DNA of 64,000 bases from Nitrospirota bacterium (GTDB lineage Bacteria > Nitrospirota > Nitrospiria > SBBL01 > JAADHI01). The number at the start of each line of letters is the position of its first letter. Positions within the stretch are counted from its first letter, which is position 1. The stretch spans positions 1 through 64,000 of the forward strand of contig JAJDBX010000006.1 in the NCBI GenBank assembly GCA_029261135.1, given 5' to 3'. This document shows positions 52,887 to 61,764 of the stretch, in pieces. The notes under the pieces were generated by a model. That model made no database searches and was not told the DNA's origin. It worked only from the letters and a program-made list of their open reading frames with translations. Made by a program: the position numbers and the translations under genes.

Positions 52887-54545
52887 TTATTCATTAACGA
52901 TTTGAATCTCTATGCGACGGTTTTCTGCACGACCTTCCGGGGTTTCATTGGAAGAAACGGGCTTACTTTCGCCAAAACCACGCGACATGATGTGATCCGG
53001 CACCACACCACCCACTTCTTTTAAGAATTTGGCGACTTTTTCGGCCCGCAGTTCCGAAAGTTTTTGATTTCTGATGTCAGTTCCGCTCGAATCAGAATGC
53101 CCGGCCACCTCAATACGTGCATTGGGAAATGTCCTAATTGCCTTCACGATTTTATTCATCATCGGGAAGTTATTCGCCTCGATTTCACTCTGCCCAGATG
53201 GAAACTGAAAACCATGTGCAGAAATTAGAATATTTTTTCGCTGCCGATAGACCTTGGCTTCATTACCAGAAAACATGGCCTGTACCGTTTCAAATTTTTG
53301 TTGCTCGGCAAGATCCTTTTGCTTAAAAGCCAGGCGCTCTTTTTCGGTACTCGCCAATTGTTTTTCTTGCTGAATCCGTAGTTTTCCGAGTTCTTCCTGG
53401 TTGGCAGACTTCAGCGCAGCAATCTGACGATCCGCGTTTTGTTGCGCGACAAGATCCTTTTGTACCAAGGCCAGCTGCTTTTTTTCTGTTCTAACCAACT
53501 GCTCTTTATGCTGAGCACGTAGTTTCTGTAGCTCTTCTTGGTTAGCAGACATCAGAGCGCTATTCTTGCGCTCTGCATCCTTAAGCCGGACTTGTGATTC
53601 GCGCTCTACTTCTTCCAACTGATTACGCGCCACATCTCTCTCATCCATCACCCTGCTCACAGCACCTTTTAAACTAAGTACGGCCTTGTCGCTGGGTTCG
53701 TTAAACGGAAGTTGGCCGCCTAAGGGTTGATTGACTGTGCCAAGTTGTTGTTGATGCCAAAGCACCACATCTTCCATGCCGTAATCACGCCGATCAAAGT
53801 CTTTGACCGTTTCGGAGATTGAAGCGCTTTGTTCTGCCAGCCACTTTGTCTTTTTGGCATGTCGATCGGCCTTTTCGATTTGGGTCCGATCGGCATCCAA
53901 AATTGAAATGGCAAGCGCCATTTCCTCTTGGGCCTGAGCAAAGGTTTTGGAGGCATATTTCTCAGCACCTTGCTTTTTGGCATTGGCAATGGCGGACTTC
54001 GCCTGCTCGACGGTGCCTTGTTTCAAAGCCACCAATTCAAGTTGTGCATAATCTGAGATCAGTTTGGGGCGGCGCTGTTTTGCCTCTTCGATATTGCCCT
54101 TTTCGACCAGTGCAGCGGTTTCTTTCAGATCTTTGTCCAAGGCTGAGATTTCCTCATCCTGTAAGGTTTTGGCCCCGGCGACATAAGCGCGCTTACGTGT
54201 ATTTAAGACTTCAGCCAGGATTTCTCGGCTGCTCTCAGTATCACGATTAAGTTTTTCCATTACATGAAGGCCTTCATTCGCCGCCGTTTTTGCAACTTCA
54301 GTCTTGTTGTTGCGAGCTGCCTTCATGGCACGGTCTAGGGAAATACTGACCTTGGTAAAGCTTTTTGGTGCAAGCAGTTCAGCATCTTTGATTCTTGCAT
54401 CCTGAAGTACAGACTCAAGTTGACCCACCTCTTTATATTGAGTCAGAATTTGTTGGTGTGTCAGTTTCGGTTGTGACGCGCAGCCGCTTACAGCGGTCAC
54501 TGCCATCGCGAGACCGATGGAAAACAGCTTGTTTTTTATTTTCAT
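52887..54545 (-). CDS. OmpA-family lipoprotein with DUF4398-like and coiled-coil regions
   Basis: 552 residues. Lipobox 'VSGC' at residue 22. Residues about 25-270 are helical and DUF4398-like ('SFTKVSISLDRAMKAARNN', 'KYASKTFAQAQEEMALAISIL'). Residues about 310-430 form a coiled coil with two imperfect repeats of about 48 residues ('SANQEELQKLRAQHKEQLVRTEKKQLALVQKDLVAQQ' and 'SANQEELGKLRIQQEKQLASTEKERLAFKQKDLAEQQ'). Residues about 430-552 are an OmpA peptidoglycan-binding domain ('NARIEVAGHSDSSGTDIRNQKLSELRAEKVAKFL', 'GFGESKPVSSNETPEGRAENRRIEI'). It should span from the outer membrane to the cell wall. Confidence 0.85.
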   Translation of the reverse strand: MKIKNKLFSIGLAMAVTAVSGCASQPKLTHQQILTQYKEVGQLESVLQDARIKDAELLAPKSFTKVSISLDRAMKAARNNKTEVAKTAANEGLHVMEKLNRDTESSREILAEVLNTRKRAYVAGAKTLQDEEISALDKDLKETAALVEKGNIEEAKQRRPKLISDYAQLELVALKQGTVEQAKSAIANAKKQGAEKYASKTFAQAQEEMALAISILDADRTQIEKADRHAKKTKWLAEQSASISETVKDFDRRDYGMEDVVLWHQQQLGTVNQPLGGQLPFNEPSDKAVLSLKGAVSRVMDERDVARNQLEEVERESQVRLKDAERKNSALMSANQEELQKLRAQHKEQLVRTEKKQLALVQKDLVAQQNADRQIAALKSANQEELGKLRIQQEKQLASTEKERLAFKQKDLAEQQKFETVQAMFSGNEAKVYRQRKNILISAHGFQFPSGQSEIEANNFPMMNKIVKAIRTFPNARIEVAGHSDSSGTDIRNQKLSELRAEKVAKFLKEVGGVVPDHIMSRGFGESKPVSSNETPEGRAENRRIEIQIVNE

Positions 54546-54650
54546 GTTTACTCTCCTTTAAATTAGGGGGTGATTTCTTTAAGTACCCATTATGAGAGAA
54601 AAAACTTTAATCCCCCTATGCTGTTACAAACAAAATTTAAAAATAAAAGA

Positions 54651-54683
54651 GACCTCCCTGTATTTTAAAAACACAGGGAGGTC
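54651..54683 (-). terminator. Terminator after the DUF3494 gene
   Basis: gacctccctgt and acagggaggtc form a perfect 11-bp stem with an 11-base A/T-rich loop. On the minus strand it is followed by a T-rich stretch (ctcttttattttt). It lies about 20 bp after the stop of the DUF3494 lipoprotein gene and upstream of the OmpA-family gene, separating the two units. Confidence 0.8.
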
Positions 54684-54703
54684 CGACTTAAGTTCCTGCC
54701 GCC

Positions 54704-55816
54704 TTAAGGTGCCGTGATGGCGTTGGCATCCAATGTAATGGCGGTCTGCGCAAAGGCCCTGCCATTCATCGTTGCGCCAGTATTCAGCGCAATCAAGGTC
54801 TGCGACAAGAGTATTCCCTTGAAATCGGATGTCGTTCCAAGTGTCACCTGTCCGGCGACTTGCCAGAAAATATTCTTGGCCTGTGCGCCTCCGCTTAAGG
54901 TGACAATCGCACCGTTTCCAATAATCAGGTCTTGCGCGATCTGAAAAATCCAGATGTCGTTGGCTCCCCCAGATAGGGTTACCCCAATCGGAACAGTCAC
55001 ACCAGTTCCCCATTTGTAGAGACCCGGAACAAGCGTCAAGCCATCGATATTACCGGCACCCAGTTCGGTGAAGTCAGGTAAAACCCGACCGGCGGCGTCT
55101 GTGTAAGCAGTTTGCATATCGAGGACGGCCGTGGTCAGTTTAGAGGGGCTTGGCGGACTATAGTCGGCCGCGAATAGATTGCCAGTAACTTGAGCCGCTG
55201 TCGAAAAGGTACCCGTGGCATCAAGGGTTTCTGAAAAGCCAGTCAAGGAACTCGCTGCGGATGGACTAAGTCCGATATCTCCCACGACTGTGGTGGTTCC
55301 CGTGGTGGAAACCCCTGTTTTCGCCAAAAGGACATAATTTTTAGCCGTTCCCAGCATAAGAGGGTCGGGTCCCAACGCGGTTGTGGCGCTGGTCGTAAAA
55401 CTCCAGGATTTATTCACTTCTAGCGCCTTGCCTGATGGATCTTTAATCCCAGTACTCAGGTTGGCGGTAAAGGAAGTATTGGAAGCCAGATTGTTGACGG
55501 GGCTAAAGACCGCTGTGGTACCTGTATAGGTCACAATGCCCGATACCGGTGTTGTGCCTTGCACCAAGGTGAAGGTCGCAGAAGTGATCGTGGCCGCATC
55601 CATTTCTTTATTGAAGGTCGCCGTGATTTTCCGATTAATTGCAACATCGGTGTCTGTGTCGTCTGGGTTTGTGGCACTTACGCTTGCGATAATCAGATTT
55701 GCGCCAGCTCCAGGGGTATTATTGTCACTACTGCATCCTGAAATAAAAATAACCGATAGCAAAGCCAACAACCTCATCTTTGAATTCTTCTTCTTATTCA
55801 CTTTAGATCCACACAT
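54704..55816 (-). CDS. DUF3494 (ice-binding-like) lipoprotein with Ig-like domain
   Basis: 370 residues. Lipobox 'FISGC' (the start may be the internal Met of 'MRLLALLSVIFISGC'). Residues about 42-140 are a bacterial Ig-like (Big_5) domain ('VSATNPDDTDTDVAINRKITATFNKEMDAATI', ending 'KSWSFTTS'). Residues about 150-370 are a DUF3494 beta-solenoid ('LGTAKNYVLLAKTGVSTTGTTTVVGDIGLSP', 'GLYKWGTGVTVPIGVTLSGGANDIWIFQIAQDLIIGNGAIVTLSGGAQAKNIFWQVAGQVTLG'). The fold binds ice in cold-adapted microbes, but many members serve surface attachment. Whether this protein binds ice cannot be judged from sequence. Confidence 0.87.
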   Translation of the reverse strand: MCGSKVNKKKNSKMRLLALLSVIFISGCSSDNNTPGAGANLIIASVSATNPDDTDTDVAINRKITATFNKEMDAATITSATFTLVQGTTPVSGIVTYTGTTAVFSPVNNLASNTSFTANLSTGIKDPSGKALEVNKSWSFTTSATTALGPDPLMLGTAKNYVLLAKTGVSTTGTTTVVGDIGLSPSAASSLTGFSETLDATGTFSTAAQVTGNLFAADYSPPSPSKLTTAVLDMQTAYTDAAGRVLPDFTELGAGNIDGLTLVPGLYKWGTGVTVPIGVTLSGGANDIWIFQIAQDLIIGNGAIVTLSGGAQAKNIFWQVAGQVTLGTTSDFKGILLSQTLIALNTGATMNGRAFAQTAITLDANAITAP

Positions 55817-56074
55817 TTTTTTCCCTCCATTTTAATTTAATTTTTTCTGACACGGGGTATTATAGGGACAGTATCAATCGCGGTATGGTCAATATTGCTC
55901 ACATTGGAAGAATAAGTGGCGTGTCAGGGATAAAAGAAGTAAAGGTTATGTTTTTTAAAGTCGTGAGACAAAAATAGGCTTTTTTAGAATCGCCTTTAAC
56001 GGTTCTATCTCGAGAACCTGCCTCTCAAGAACAGGTCCTCAGTCCACCTGGTATTGATATGGGATTTGCTTCAT

Positions 56075-56593
56075 CTATTCCATTGTTGGCTTCATACCGG
56101 GATCGGGTTCAGACTCAGACCTCTCGTCGGTCATAAAGCTCCAGGTTTTATTTGTCACCGACGACTTGCCTGCTAGATCTTTAACCTCGTTGCTCAGGTT
56201 GGCGGTAAAGGTGGCATTCGGATCCAGATTCTCTGAGGGAGTAAAAACCGCAGTAGTCCCTTCGTAAGTCACGGTGCCAGAAACGGGGGGTTTCTCTTGT
56301 AATAAGGTGAAGGTTGCAGGAGTAATGGTCGCCGCATTCGTCTCTTTACTGAAAGTCGCTGTGATTTTCGGGTTCATTGAAACCTTTGTGGCGGCGTCCT
56401 CGGGTATTGTGGAGCTCACACTCGGGAGGTACACGTCTGCTGCGCTTCCAGAGCGATCGTTTTTACTGTTACTGCATCCAGGAATAAAAATGGACATCAG
56501 CAAGATCAGCCACCCCATCTTTAAAACATTCTTCTTGTACATGTTAAACATAGGTATTTTGCTCTCCTTTATTTGATCGAAATTCGTTCGCAT
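56075..56593 (-). CDS. Ig-like lipoprotein, paralogue of the DUF3494 gene lacking its C-terminal domain
   Basis: About 172 residues (the start may be the Met of 'MYKKNVLKMGWL', codon 18). Lipobox 'FIPGC'. The Ig-like domain 'VSSTIPEDAATKVSMNPKITATFSKETNAATITPATFTLLQEKPPVSGTVTYEGTTAVF' is a close copy of that in the neighbouring gene. The protein then ends at 'ESEPDPGMKPTME', where the neighbour continues into DUF3494 with 'DPLMLG'. The gene is therefore either a truncated duplicate or a deliberate short form. No DUF3494 remnant is seen in the 250 bp downstream. Confidence 0.75.
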   Translation of the reverse strand: MRTNFDQIKESKIPMFNMYKKNVLKMGWLILLMSIFIPGCSNSKNDRSGSAADVYLPSVSSTIPEDAATKVSMNPKITATFSKETNAATITPATFTLLQEKPPVSGTVTYEGTTAVFTPSENLDPNATFTANLSNEVKDLAGKSSVTNKTWSFMTDERSESEPDPGMKPTME

Positions 56594-56653
56594 GACCGAG
56601 ATACAGGGAGGAGTGAAGCGTCGTGGATTGATACTGTAAGAACGAAAAGAAAA

Positions 56654-57310
56654 TTAATCGTGAAGAATGACATTCATGAGGGAGCTGTGAATGCGCAATT
56701 CACCATTGTACTCAATCAGACCAAGCTTTTTGAACTTGTTCATAAAGAAACTGACCCGCGATCGGGTAGTGCCAATCATTTCCGCCAGCGTCTCCTGGCT
56801 GACCTTCGGGATGACGATCTTCTCTGTGTATCCTTCTTTCCCGAAGCGGGCGAGGAGGAGGAGAATCCGGGCGAGACGCTTCTCGCTCGAATTAAAAAGC
56901 TGGTCGATGAGATCTTCTTCAATTCGTATATTTCTGGAGAGAAGATAGGCCATGAAGAGCTCCGAAAAGACGGGTTCGTCATGAAGGACGCGGATCATCG
57001 CCGCCTTTTCGATACGAACAACGGTAGAGTCTTCTACCGATAAGGCGGTGGCCATGCGAAGCGGTTGCCCGGCCAGGCACCCTTCCCCAAAAAAGTTGGC
57101 GGGCTCAATCATGCCAACGACTGCTTCTTTCCCCTGAGGGGATACGACGGTGAGCTTAACCTTCCCCGCTTTGACATAGAGAACAGCATCGGCAGGGTCT
57201 CCTTGCGAGAACAGAACCGTTTTCGTTGGGGCTTTCAGAATTGTTTTTCCGCTGCCGACGATTGAAAGGAAGAAATCGGGGGTAAAAGTAGGAGGCTGTT
57301 TATTTTTCAT
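56654..57310 (-). CDS. Crp/Fnr-family transcriptional regulator
   Basis: 218 residues. An N-terminal cyclic-nucleotide-binding-like beta-roll ('LFSQGDPADAVLYVKAGKVKLTVVSPQGKEAVVGMIEPANFFGEGCLAGQPLRMATALSVEDSTVV') is linked by a long helix to a winged helix with recognition motif 'SQETLAEMIGTTRSRVSFFMNKFKKLGLIEYNGELRI'. The N-terminal cysteine cluster of FNR is missing, so it does not sense oxygen by a 4Fe-4S cluster. The effector is unknown. It is encoded immediately before, and on the same strand as, the Ig/DUF3494 lipoproteins, whose expression it might control. Confidence 0.88.
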   Translation of the reverse strand: MKNKQPPTFTPDFFLSIVGSGKTILKAPTKTVLFSQGDPADAVLYVKAGKVKLTVVSPQGKEAVVGMIEPANFFGEGCLAGQPLRMATALSVEDSTVVRIEKAAMIRVLHDEPVFSELFMAYLLSRNIRIEEDLIDQLFNSSEKRLARILLLLARFGKEGYTEKIVIPKVSQETLAEMIGTTRSRVSFFMNKFKKLGLIEYNGELRIHSSLMNVILHD

Positions 57311-57622
57311 TCGTCACCTTATATAATACCCCTGATTCATGTCAATGCCTTTACCTATCACCCTATCCGTCTTCTGATCAAGAAGCGAATGCTCAGTGGA
57401 ATCTCAAGAATGATCTTCTATTCGGAGATGAACTCTCCATTCCTAGACTGTTCGGGTATAACTTGAGGAAATCGTTTGGTGTGAAAAATTGATATATCCC
57501 GATGGTTTCAGATTAAAGTTTCCATCAGCAATTTTGCAGAAATTTTAGAATTGGAACCCCAATAAGAGACAAAGGGATAAGTGAAAATTCTGAAGTATTC
57601 TACGCAAGCACAGGAGACTCAC
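57311..57622. other. Intergenic region without recognised features
   Basis: No gene, tRNA or strong promoter is seen between the Crp/Fnr gene and the IS3 remnant. A weak hairpin (gatgg ... ccatc near 57503) lacks a T-run. Confidence 0.4.
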
Positions 57623-57996
57623 ATGAAAAGAAAATACAGAAACCAATTGCCTCCATTTAAACTTAAAGTCCTGTCCGCGATAAAAGGGGATCAGCTCTTG
57701 GCCGAGCTTTCAGAGCGATTTGATGTTCGCCCGAATAAAATTCAGAACTGGAAGAAACAGCTACTTAATCAGAAGTTCCTTTACTGAGGAATTCAGAGAT
57801 CAGTCAAGTCAACCCAGCGATGGTTTTGCAGGTGTCTTCAAGGACAAGCGCATAAAGATCAGCATGTATGGGAAAGCGTTGGATCAACAAGGTCACCATA
57901 GAGCGCCTATAGCATACATAGCCTGAAATACGAGGAGGTTTACCTTAAGGTCTATGGTACGAATCGCACAAGCAAAAAAGAGTATTAGCATTTGCT
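57623..57996 (+). mobile_element. Internally deleted IS3-family element (OrfA and OrfB fragments)
   Basis: 57623-57787 encodes an OrfA start: 'MKRKYRNQLPPFKLKVLSAIKGDQLLAELSERFDVRPNKIQNWKKQLL', a helix-turn-helix of the IS3 family. Twenty bases later a second frame reads 'DQSSQPSDGFAGVFKDKRIKISMYGK', the DQGSQ(Y/F)... IRISMDGKG segment of OrfB, followed after frameshifts by 'KVTIERL' and 'LKYEEVYLKVYG'. About 700 bp of OrfB, including most of the catalytic core and the C-terminus, are missing. No terminal repeats were found. It is a dead copy and not the source of the fragment at 1-108. Confidence 0.82.
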
Positions 57997-58220
57997 TGGC
58001 AAATTATAATCAAGACAGGTAATATGTCGACCTGAAAATAACGATACCAGACCAGGTTTATTATCAGCTGCCTTCCAAGTTGCCAGAAACCGCATGACAA
58101 TGTCCCAGGATTTCATTTATAAAAGCAAATTCACTGTATCATGTTTCAGGTTCACTTCTCTTACACTAGACTTTTCCTGGATGCTTATTATAGGATGTCA
58201 CTAGATTGTATAGGCTCTTG

Positions 58221-58697
58221 ATGCAAGAACAAATTAATTCCCAACAACCTCGTCCAACACTCGGATGGCGTGAATGGCTTTCTCTTCCTGATTTAAAAAT
58301 CGATGCCATTAAAGCAAAGGTGGATACGGGGGCACGCACTTCTGCACTTCACGCCTATTTTGTAGAAGAATTCAAAAAAGATGGTGAAGCCTATGTGCGT
58401 TTCAGCATCCATCCAATGCAAAAAGACAGTACTTCTTCCGTCAGCTGCGAAGCTAAAATCATTGACACGCGCCAAATCAAAGATTCCGGTGGACATGAAG
58501 AACAACGCATTCTCATTGCCACCCCGGTTCGGGTCGGCGAAGTCGAGTGGCTGGTCGAAATGACGCTCACCAATCGAGAAACGATGGGCTTTCGTATGCT
58601 TTTAGGGCGTACTGCCATCGAAAACCGATACTATGTGGATCCGGGTCGCTCCTATCTAAGTCGCCCCGAACCACTACTATCCCTCACATCCGAATAA
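58221..58697 (+). CDS. RimB-like retropepsin (ATP-dependent zinc protease family)
   Basis: 158 residues from the ATG at 58221; the ORF-track TTG is five codons earlier. No signal peptide, so it is cytoplasmic, unlike the copy at 30387. 'LGWREWLSLPDLKIDAIKAKVDTGARTSALHAYFVEEF' contains the retropepsin DTGA triad and 'TLTNRETMGFRMLLGRTAIE' closes the fold. In Pseudomonas the small protease RimB of the rimABK locus trims glutamate tails added by RimK; the same partner, RimK, starts 9 bp downstream here. A truncated duplicate of this gene lies at 29929. Confidence 0.85.
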   Translation: MQEQINSQQPRPTLGWREWLSLPDLKIDAIKAKVDTGARTSALHAYFVEEFKKDGEAYVRFSIHPMQKDSTSSVSCEAKIIDTRQIKDSGGHEEQRILIATPVRVGEVEWLVEMTLTNRETMGFRMLLGRTAIENRYYVDPGRSYLSRPEPLLSLTSE

Positions 58698-58706
58698 GGA
58701 CAATCT

Positions 58707-59612
58707 ATGAAAATTGGCGTTTTATCGCGTAATGCAAAACTATATTCAACCTCCCGGCTTGTAGAAGCCATCAAAGCAGCGGGTCACGAAGCACAGGTCA
58801 TTGACGTCACTCGATGTTATATGAATATTACTTCTCATAATCCGAGTATTCTTTTTAAAGGGAAAAAATTGGAAGGTTTTGATGCCGTCATTCCTCGGAT
58901 CGGCGCGTCAATAACATTTTATGGCACATCCGTTGTCCGTCAATTTGAGATGATGGGTGTCTACAGCGTCAATGAGTCGGTGGCGATCTCCCGGAGCCGA
59001 GACAAACTGCGCTCACTTCAATTGCTTGCCAGAAAAGGCGTCGGACTACCGGTCACCGGCTTTGCCCGCCGGCCGGATGACGTAGAAGGGGTTATCTCAA
59101 TGGTCGGAGGCGCACCCCTCGTGATCAAGCTGCTGGAGGGGACTCAAGGGATCGGGGTCGTCCTGGCCGAAACGGAGAACGCTGCGAAAAGCGTCATCGA
59201 AGCCTTTATGGGCGTCAAAACAAACATTTTGGTACAAGAATTCATCAAGGAAGCCGGGGGAGCCGATATCCGTTGTTTTGTCATTGGCGACAAAGTTGTC
59301 GCTGCCATGAAACGGCAGGGGGCAGAAGGCGACTTTCGTTCCAACCTGCACCGAGGCGGTTCCGCAGTCTTGATTAAACTGACGCCGGAGGAACGTAGCA
59401 CGGCCGTTCGCGCAGCCAGCATCATGGGACTCAACGTTGCCGGCGTTGATCTTTTAAGATCGAACCACGGACCCGTCGTGATGGAAGTGAATTCTTCTCC
59501 CGGCCTTCGCGGCATCGAAGCGGCAACAGATAAAGATGTCGCAGGCATGATTGTCTCCTTCATTGAAAAGAATGCAAAACCCTTCAAAACGAAAACGAGG
59601 GGACGTGGCTAA
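58707..59612 (+). CDS. rimK: RimK-type glutamate ligase
   Basis: 301 residues, the size of E. coli RimK. The N-terminal '[40 protein letters not shown]' and '[28 protein letters not shown]' are typical for RimK. The ATP-grasp region has '[19 protein letters not shown]' (nucleotide loop), '[28 protein letters not shown]' and '[20 protein letters not shown]' (Mg ligands). It adds glutamate residues to the C-terminus of a target, classically ribosomal protein S6. Its end overlaps the hydrolase gene by 8 bp, so protease, ligase and hydrolase are co-expressed. Confidence 0.92.
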   Translation: MKIGVLSRNAKLYSTSRLVEAIKAAGHEAQVIDVTRCYMNITSHNPSILFKGKKLEGFDAVIPRIGASITFYGTSVVRQFEMMGVYSVNESVAISRSRDKLRSLQLLARKGVGLPVTGFARRPDDVEGVISMVGGAPLVIKLLEGTQGIGVVLAETENAAKSVIEAFMGVKTNILVQEFIKEAGGADIRCFVIGDKVVAAMKRQGAEGDFRSNLHRGGSAVLIKLTPEERSTAVRAASIMGLNVAGVDLLRSNHGPVVMEVNSSPGLRGIEAATDKDVAGMIVSFIEKNAKPFKTKTRGRG

Positions 59613-60690
59613 AAAAACAAGCCCGACCCCGATGAGCATTAATGGTCACGACATCCCAGTCGGTCGTCGTACCGTGCTCGACCTCACCCTGACGAAGCTC
59701 TACACACAGGCAGATATCAGATTGCCCGTGCATGTCATTCGGGGTCGAAAACCGGGTCCCAAACTTTTTGTGAGCGCAGCCATTCATGGTGACGAAATCA
59801 ATGGCGTCGAAATCGTTCGCCGTCTATTGAGGATGCAGATGGTTAAACGTCTGCGAGGTGTGCTTATCGCCGTACCTGTGGTGAATGTGCACGGACTCAT
59901 TCATCAAAGTCGTTATTTGCCCGACCGAAGGGATCTCAATCGGAGTTTTCCAGGCTCCTCCGAAGGCTCCCTCGCTGGCCGCATGGCGAAATTTTTTGTG
60001 GATCATATCGTCAAAAATTCCACCCACGGCATTGATCTGCACACGGGTGCGGTCCACCGCGAAAACCTGCCGCAAATCCGGGCGAATTTAAAAGACCCCG
60101 AAACGAGGCGATTGGCCGATGCCTTCGGTGTGCCGGTCTTAATCGATTCTGAGTTGCGGGATGGTTCACTCCGGGAATATGCGAGCGAATGTGGTGTGCC
60201 CATGCTGCTTTACGAAGCCGGAGAGGCCCTTCGTTTCGACGAGCTTTCAATTCGTGCGGGTATTCGTGGCATCATTCAAGTCATGCGGGCGCTCGAGATG
60301 CTTCCTCCCGCGAAGGAAGTCAAAAAACAAAAAAAATTAGCATCACCCTTTGTGGCCAATACGAGTTTTTGGGTCAGGGCACCCGAGAGCGGCGTCCTGA
60401 GAGTGGAGGTCCCTTTAGGAGGACAAGTCCAACCCGGAGATCGCCTCGGGACCATCAGCAACCCTTTTGGGGAACAAGAAATAGGCGTCTTTTCAAAAAA
60501 GGCGGGCGTGGTGATTGGGAAAACGAATTTACCGCTGGTGAATGAAGGCGAAGCCCTCTTCCATATTGCCTGTTTTTCAAAACCGGGAGAAGTGGCCCAG
60601 CAATTGGGTGCCTTTACCGACCTGCACGACCTGAACGAACCCTTGCTGCCCCAACTTGAAGACAAAGATAAGGTTGGTCCGGGTGCCTAA
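59605..60690 (+). CDS. AstE/AspA-like zinc carboxypeptidase (succinylglutamate desuccinylase family)
   Basis: About 361 residues from GTG 59605, with GAGGGG upstream. It has the M14-like AstE/AspA fold: '[21 protein letters not shown]' supplies the first zinc His and Glu (HGDE), 'RDLNRSFPG' the substrate arginines and '[22 protein letters not shown]' the third zinc His. The C-terminal beta domain ('[34 protein letters not shown]') is biotinyl-like. Homologues beside rimK are often annotated as succinylglutamate desuccinylase; here it may remove or recycle glutamyl tags or a related amide. Confidence 0.87.
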   Translation: MAKKTSPTPMSINGHDIPVGRRTVLDLTLTKLYTQADIRLPVHVIRGRKPGPKLFVSAAIHGDEINGVEIVRRLLRMQMVKRLRGVLIAVPVVNVHGLIHQSRYLPDRRDLNRSFPGSSEGSLAGRMAKFFVDHIVKNSTHGIDLHTGAVHRENLPQIRANLKDPETRRLADAFGVPVLIDSELRDGSLREYASECGVPMLLYEAGEALRFDELSIRAGIRGIIQVMRALEMLPPAKEVKKQKKLASPFVANTSFWVRAPESGVLRVEVPLGGQVQPGDRLGTISNPFGEQEIGVFSKKAGVVIGKTNLPLVNEGEALFHIACFSKPGEVAQQLGAFTDLHDLNEPLLPQLEDKDKVGPGA

Positions 60691-60744
60691 TTTGGGGTCG
60701 AATGCAAATCGTTAGCCCCGGAGAAGCACTTAGCACAAAGGCGT

Positions 60745-61764
60745 CTACTTCCGTTTTACAATGCCTCTGAGTAACCTGCCCAAAATGTCGGCGCCCGTTA
60801 CAATCCTTTTTTCCTCATTCCAATACAAGATGATGTCGTTATCCACCACGTCGTCTTCGGCATGCTCCGGGTGCACTTTAAACTTAAGCAGCACTTCACC
60901 CAGTTTTGTGTCCGGATCAGTGACAACGATGGGCCGATGGCAGTAGAGGTAAGTACTTTTGACTTCCTTTGCGTACATTGCGTCGCGTAGAAACTGGTCT
61001 GCATTTAAAACAAGCAAGGGTTCTCCGGACTCATTCGTGATCACAACCCACTTCTCTTGTGAATGGTGAACCTGCTGCAAAAAAGCGTTGTCCTGCTCCC
61101 GGTCAATGTGTGGAAACAGCGGAAGACCTTTTTCATTTTGCGGCAGCTCAATGATGCTCGTAGGATTCAGTACCTCGCCTTCGTCGACGATTTCGACATC
61201 ATCCATCTTTAAAAAATTCACGGCACCGGTGCTTTCAAGCCGCTCAAGGTCAGTGACATCGGCATGCGCATGCTGCTCCAATAACACCTTGATTTCACTT
61301 TCTTTAAAATAGCCCACCTCTTCTTTGCCCAACCAGAAATCGAGTAGAAGACCTGTCGGCTTAGCGATCGGGTAGAGCAAGAACTGATAAAAGCGAATCA
61401 CCGGAACGAGAATGTTACTCGTTTTTAGCGCATGCCGTGCAAAATAGGCTTGCGGAATCACCTCACCGAAAAAAGTGATGCCCACGGTCGAAAAAAGAAA
61501 GGCCCCGACCCCGGCAAGAATCGATTCGCTCAGCAAGGCTAATAACACATTACTACTGACATTTCCCCACAAGAGCGTCGCTAAAAGGAGATGTGCATCT
61601 TCTCTGAGCTTGAGAATCCTTGAGGCCCCGGGATCTCCCATTTCAGCCTGGACTTCCAAGCGTAGGCGTGAGAGTCCAAAAAAGCCCAAATTAAGCCCTG
61701 AAAAAATAGCTGATTGCGTGATGCAGATAAAAATTCCAAGCCAACTAAGTGCGAGCAATGTCAT
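60745..61764 (-). CDS. CNNM/CorC-type transporter with CBS pair (hemolysin C-like)
   Basis: 339 residues from the ATG at 61764, with GAAGGAGG upstream; the longer ORF-track start (61980) is inside the MscS gene. The N-terminal DUF21/CNNM domain has four helices ('LALSWLGIFICITQSAIFSGLNLGFFGLSRLRLEV', 'ESILAGVGAFLFSTVGITFFGEVIPQAYFARHAL'), then a CBS pair ('VLNPTSIIELPQNEKGLPLFP', 'EKWVVITNESGEPLLVLNADQFLRDA'). The CorC_HlyC C-terminal domain is missing. CNNM proteins handle Mg2+ (and Co2+). It overlaps the upstream MscS gene by 20 bp. Confidence 0.85.
   Translation of the reverse strand: MTLLALSWLGIFICITQSAIFSGLNLGFFGLSRLRLEVQAEMGDPGASRILKLREDAHLLLATLLWGNVSSNVLLALLSESILAGVGAFLFSTVGITFFGEVIPQAYFARHALKTSNILVPVIRFYQFLLYPIAKPTGLLLDFWLGKEEVGYFKESEIKVLLEQHAHADVTDLERLESTGAVNFLKMDDVEIVDEGEVLNPTSIIELPQNEKGLPLFPHIDREQDNAFLQQVHHSQEKWVVITNESGEPLLVLNADQFLRDAMYAKEVKSTYLYCHRPIVVTDPDTKLGEVLLKFKVHPEHAEDDVVDNDIILYWNEEKRIVTGADILGRLLRGIVKRK

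Noticed and set aside
56654-57310. Oxygen-sensing FNR
   Set aside because: The N-terminal cysteine cluster needed for a 4Fe-4S centre is missing; only the general Crp/Fnr fold is supported.
1-57996. Composite transposon bounded by the two IS3 fragments
   Set aside because: The fragments are different parts of IS3-type elements in different stages of decay, and the genes between them are core metabolism.
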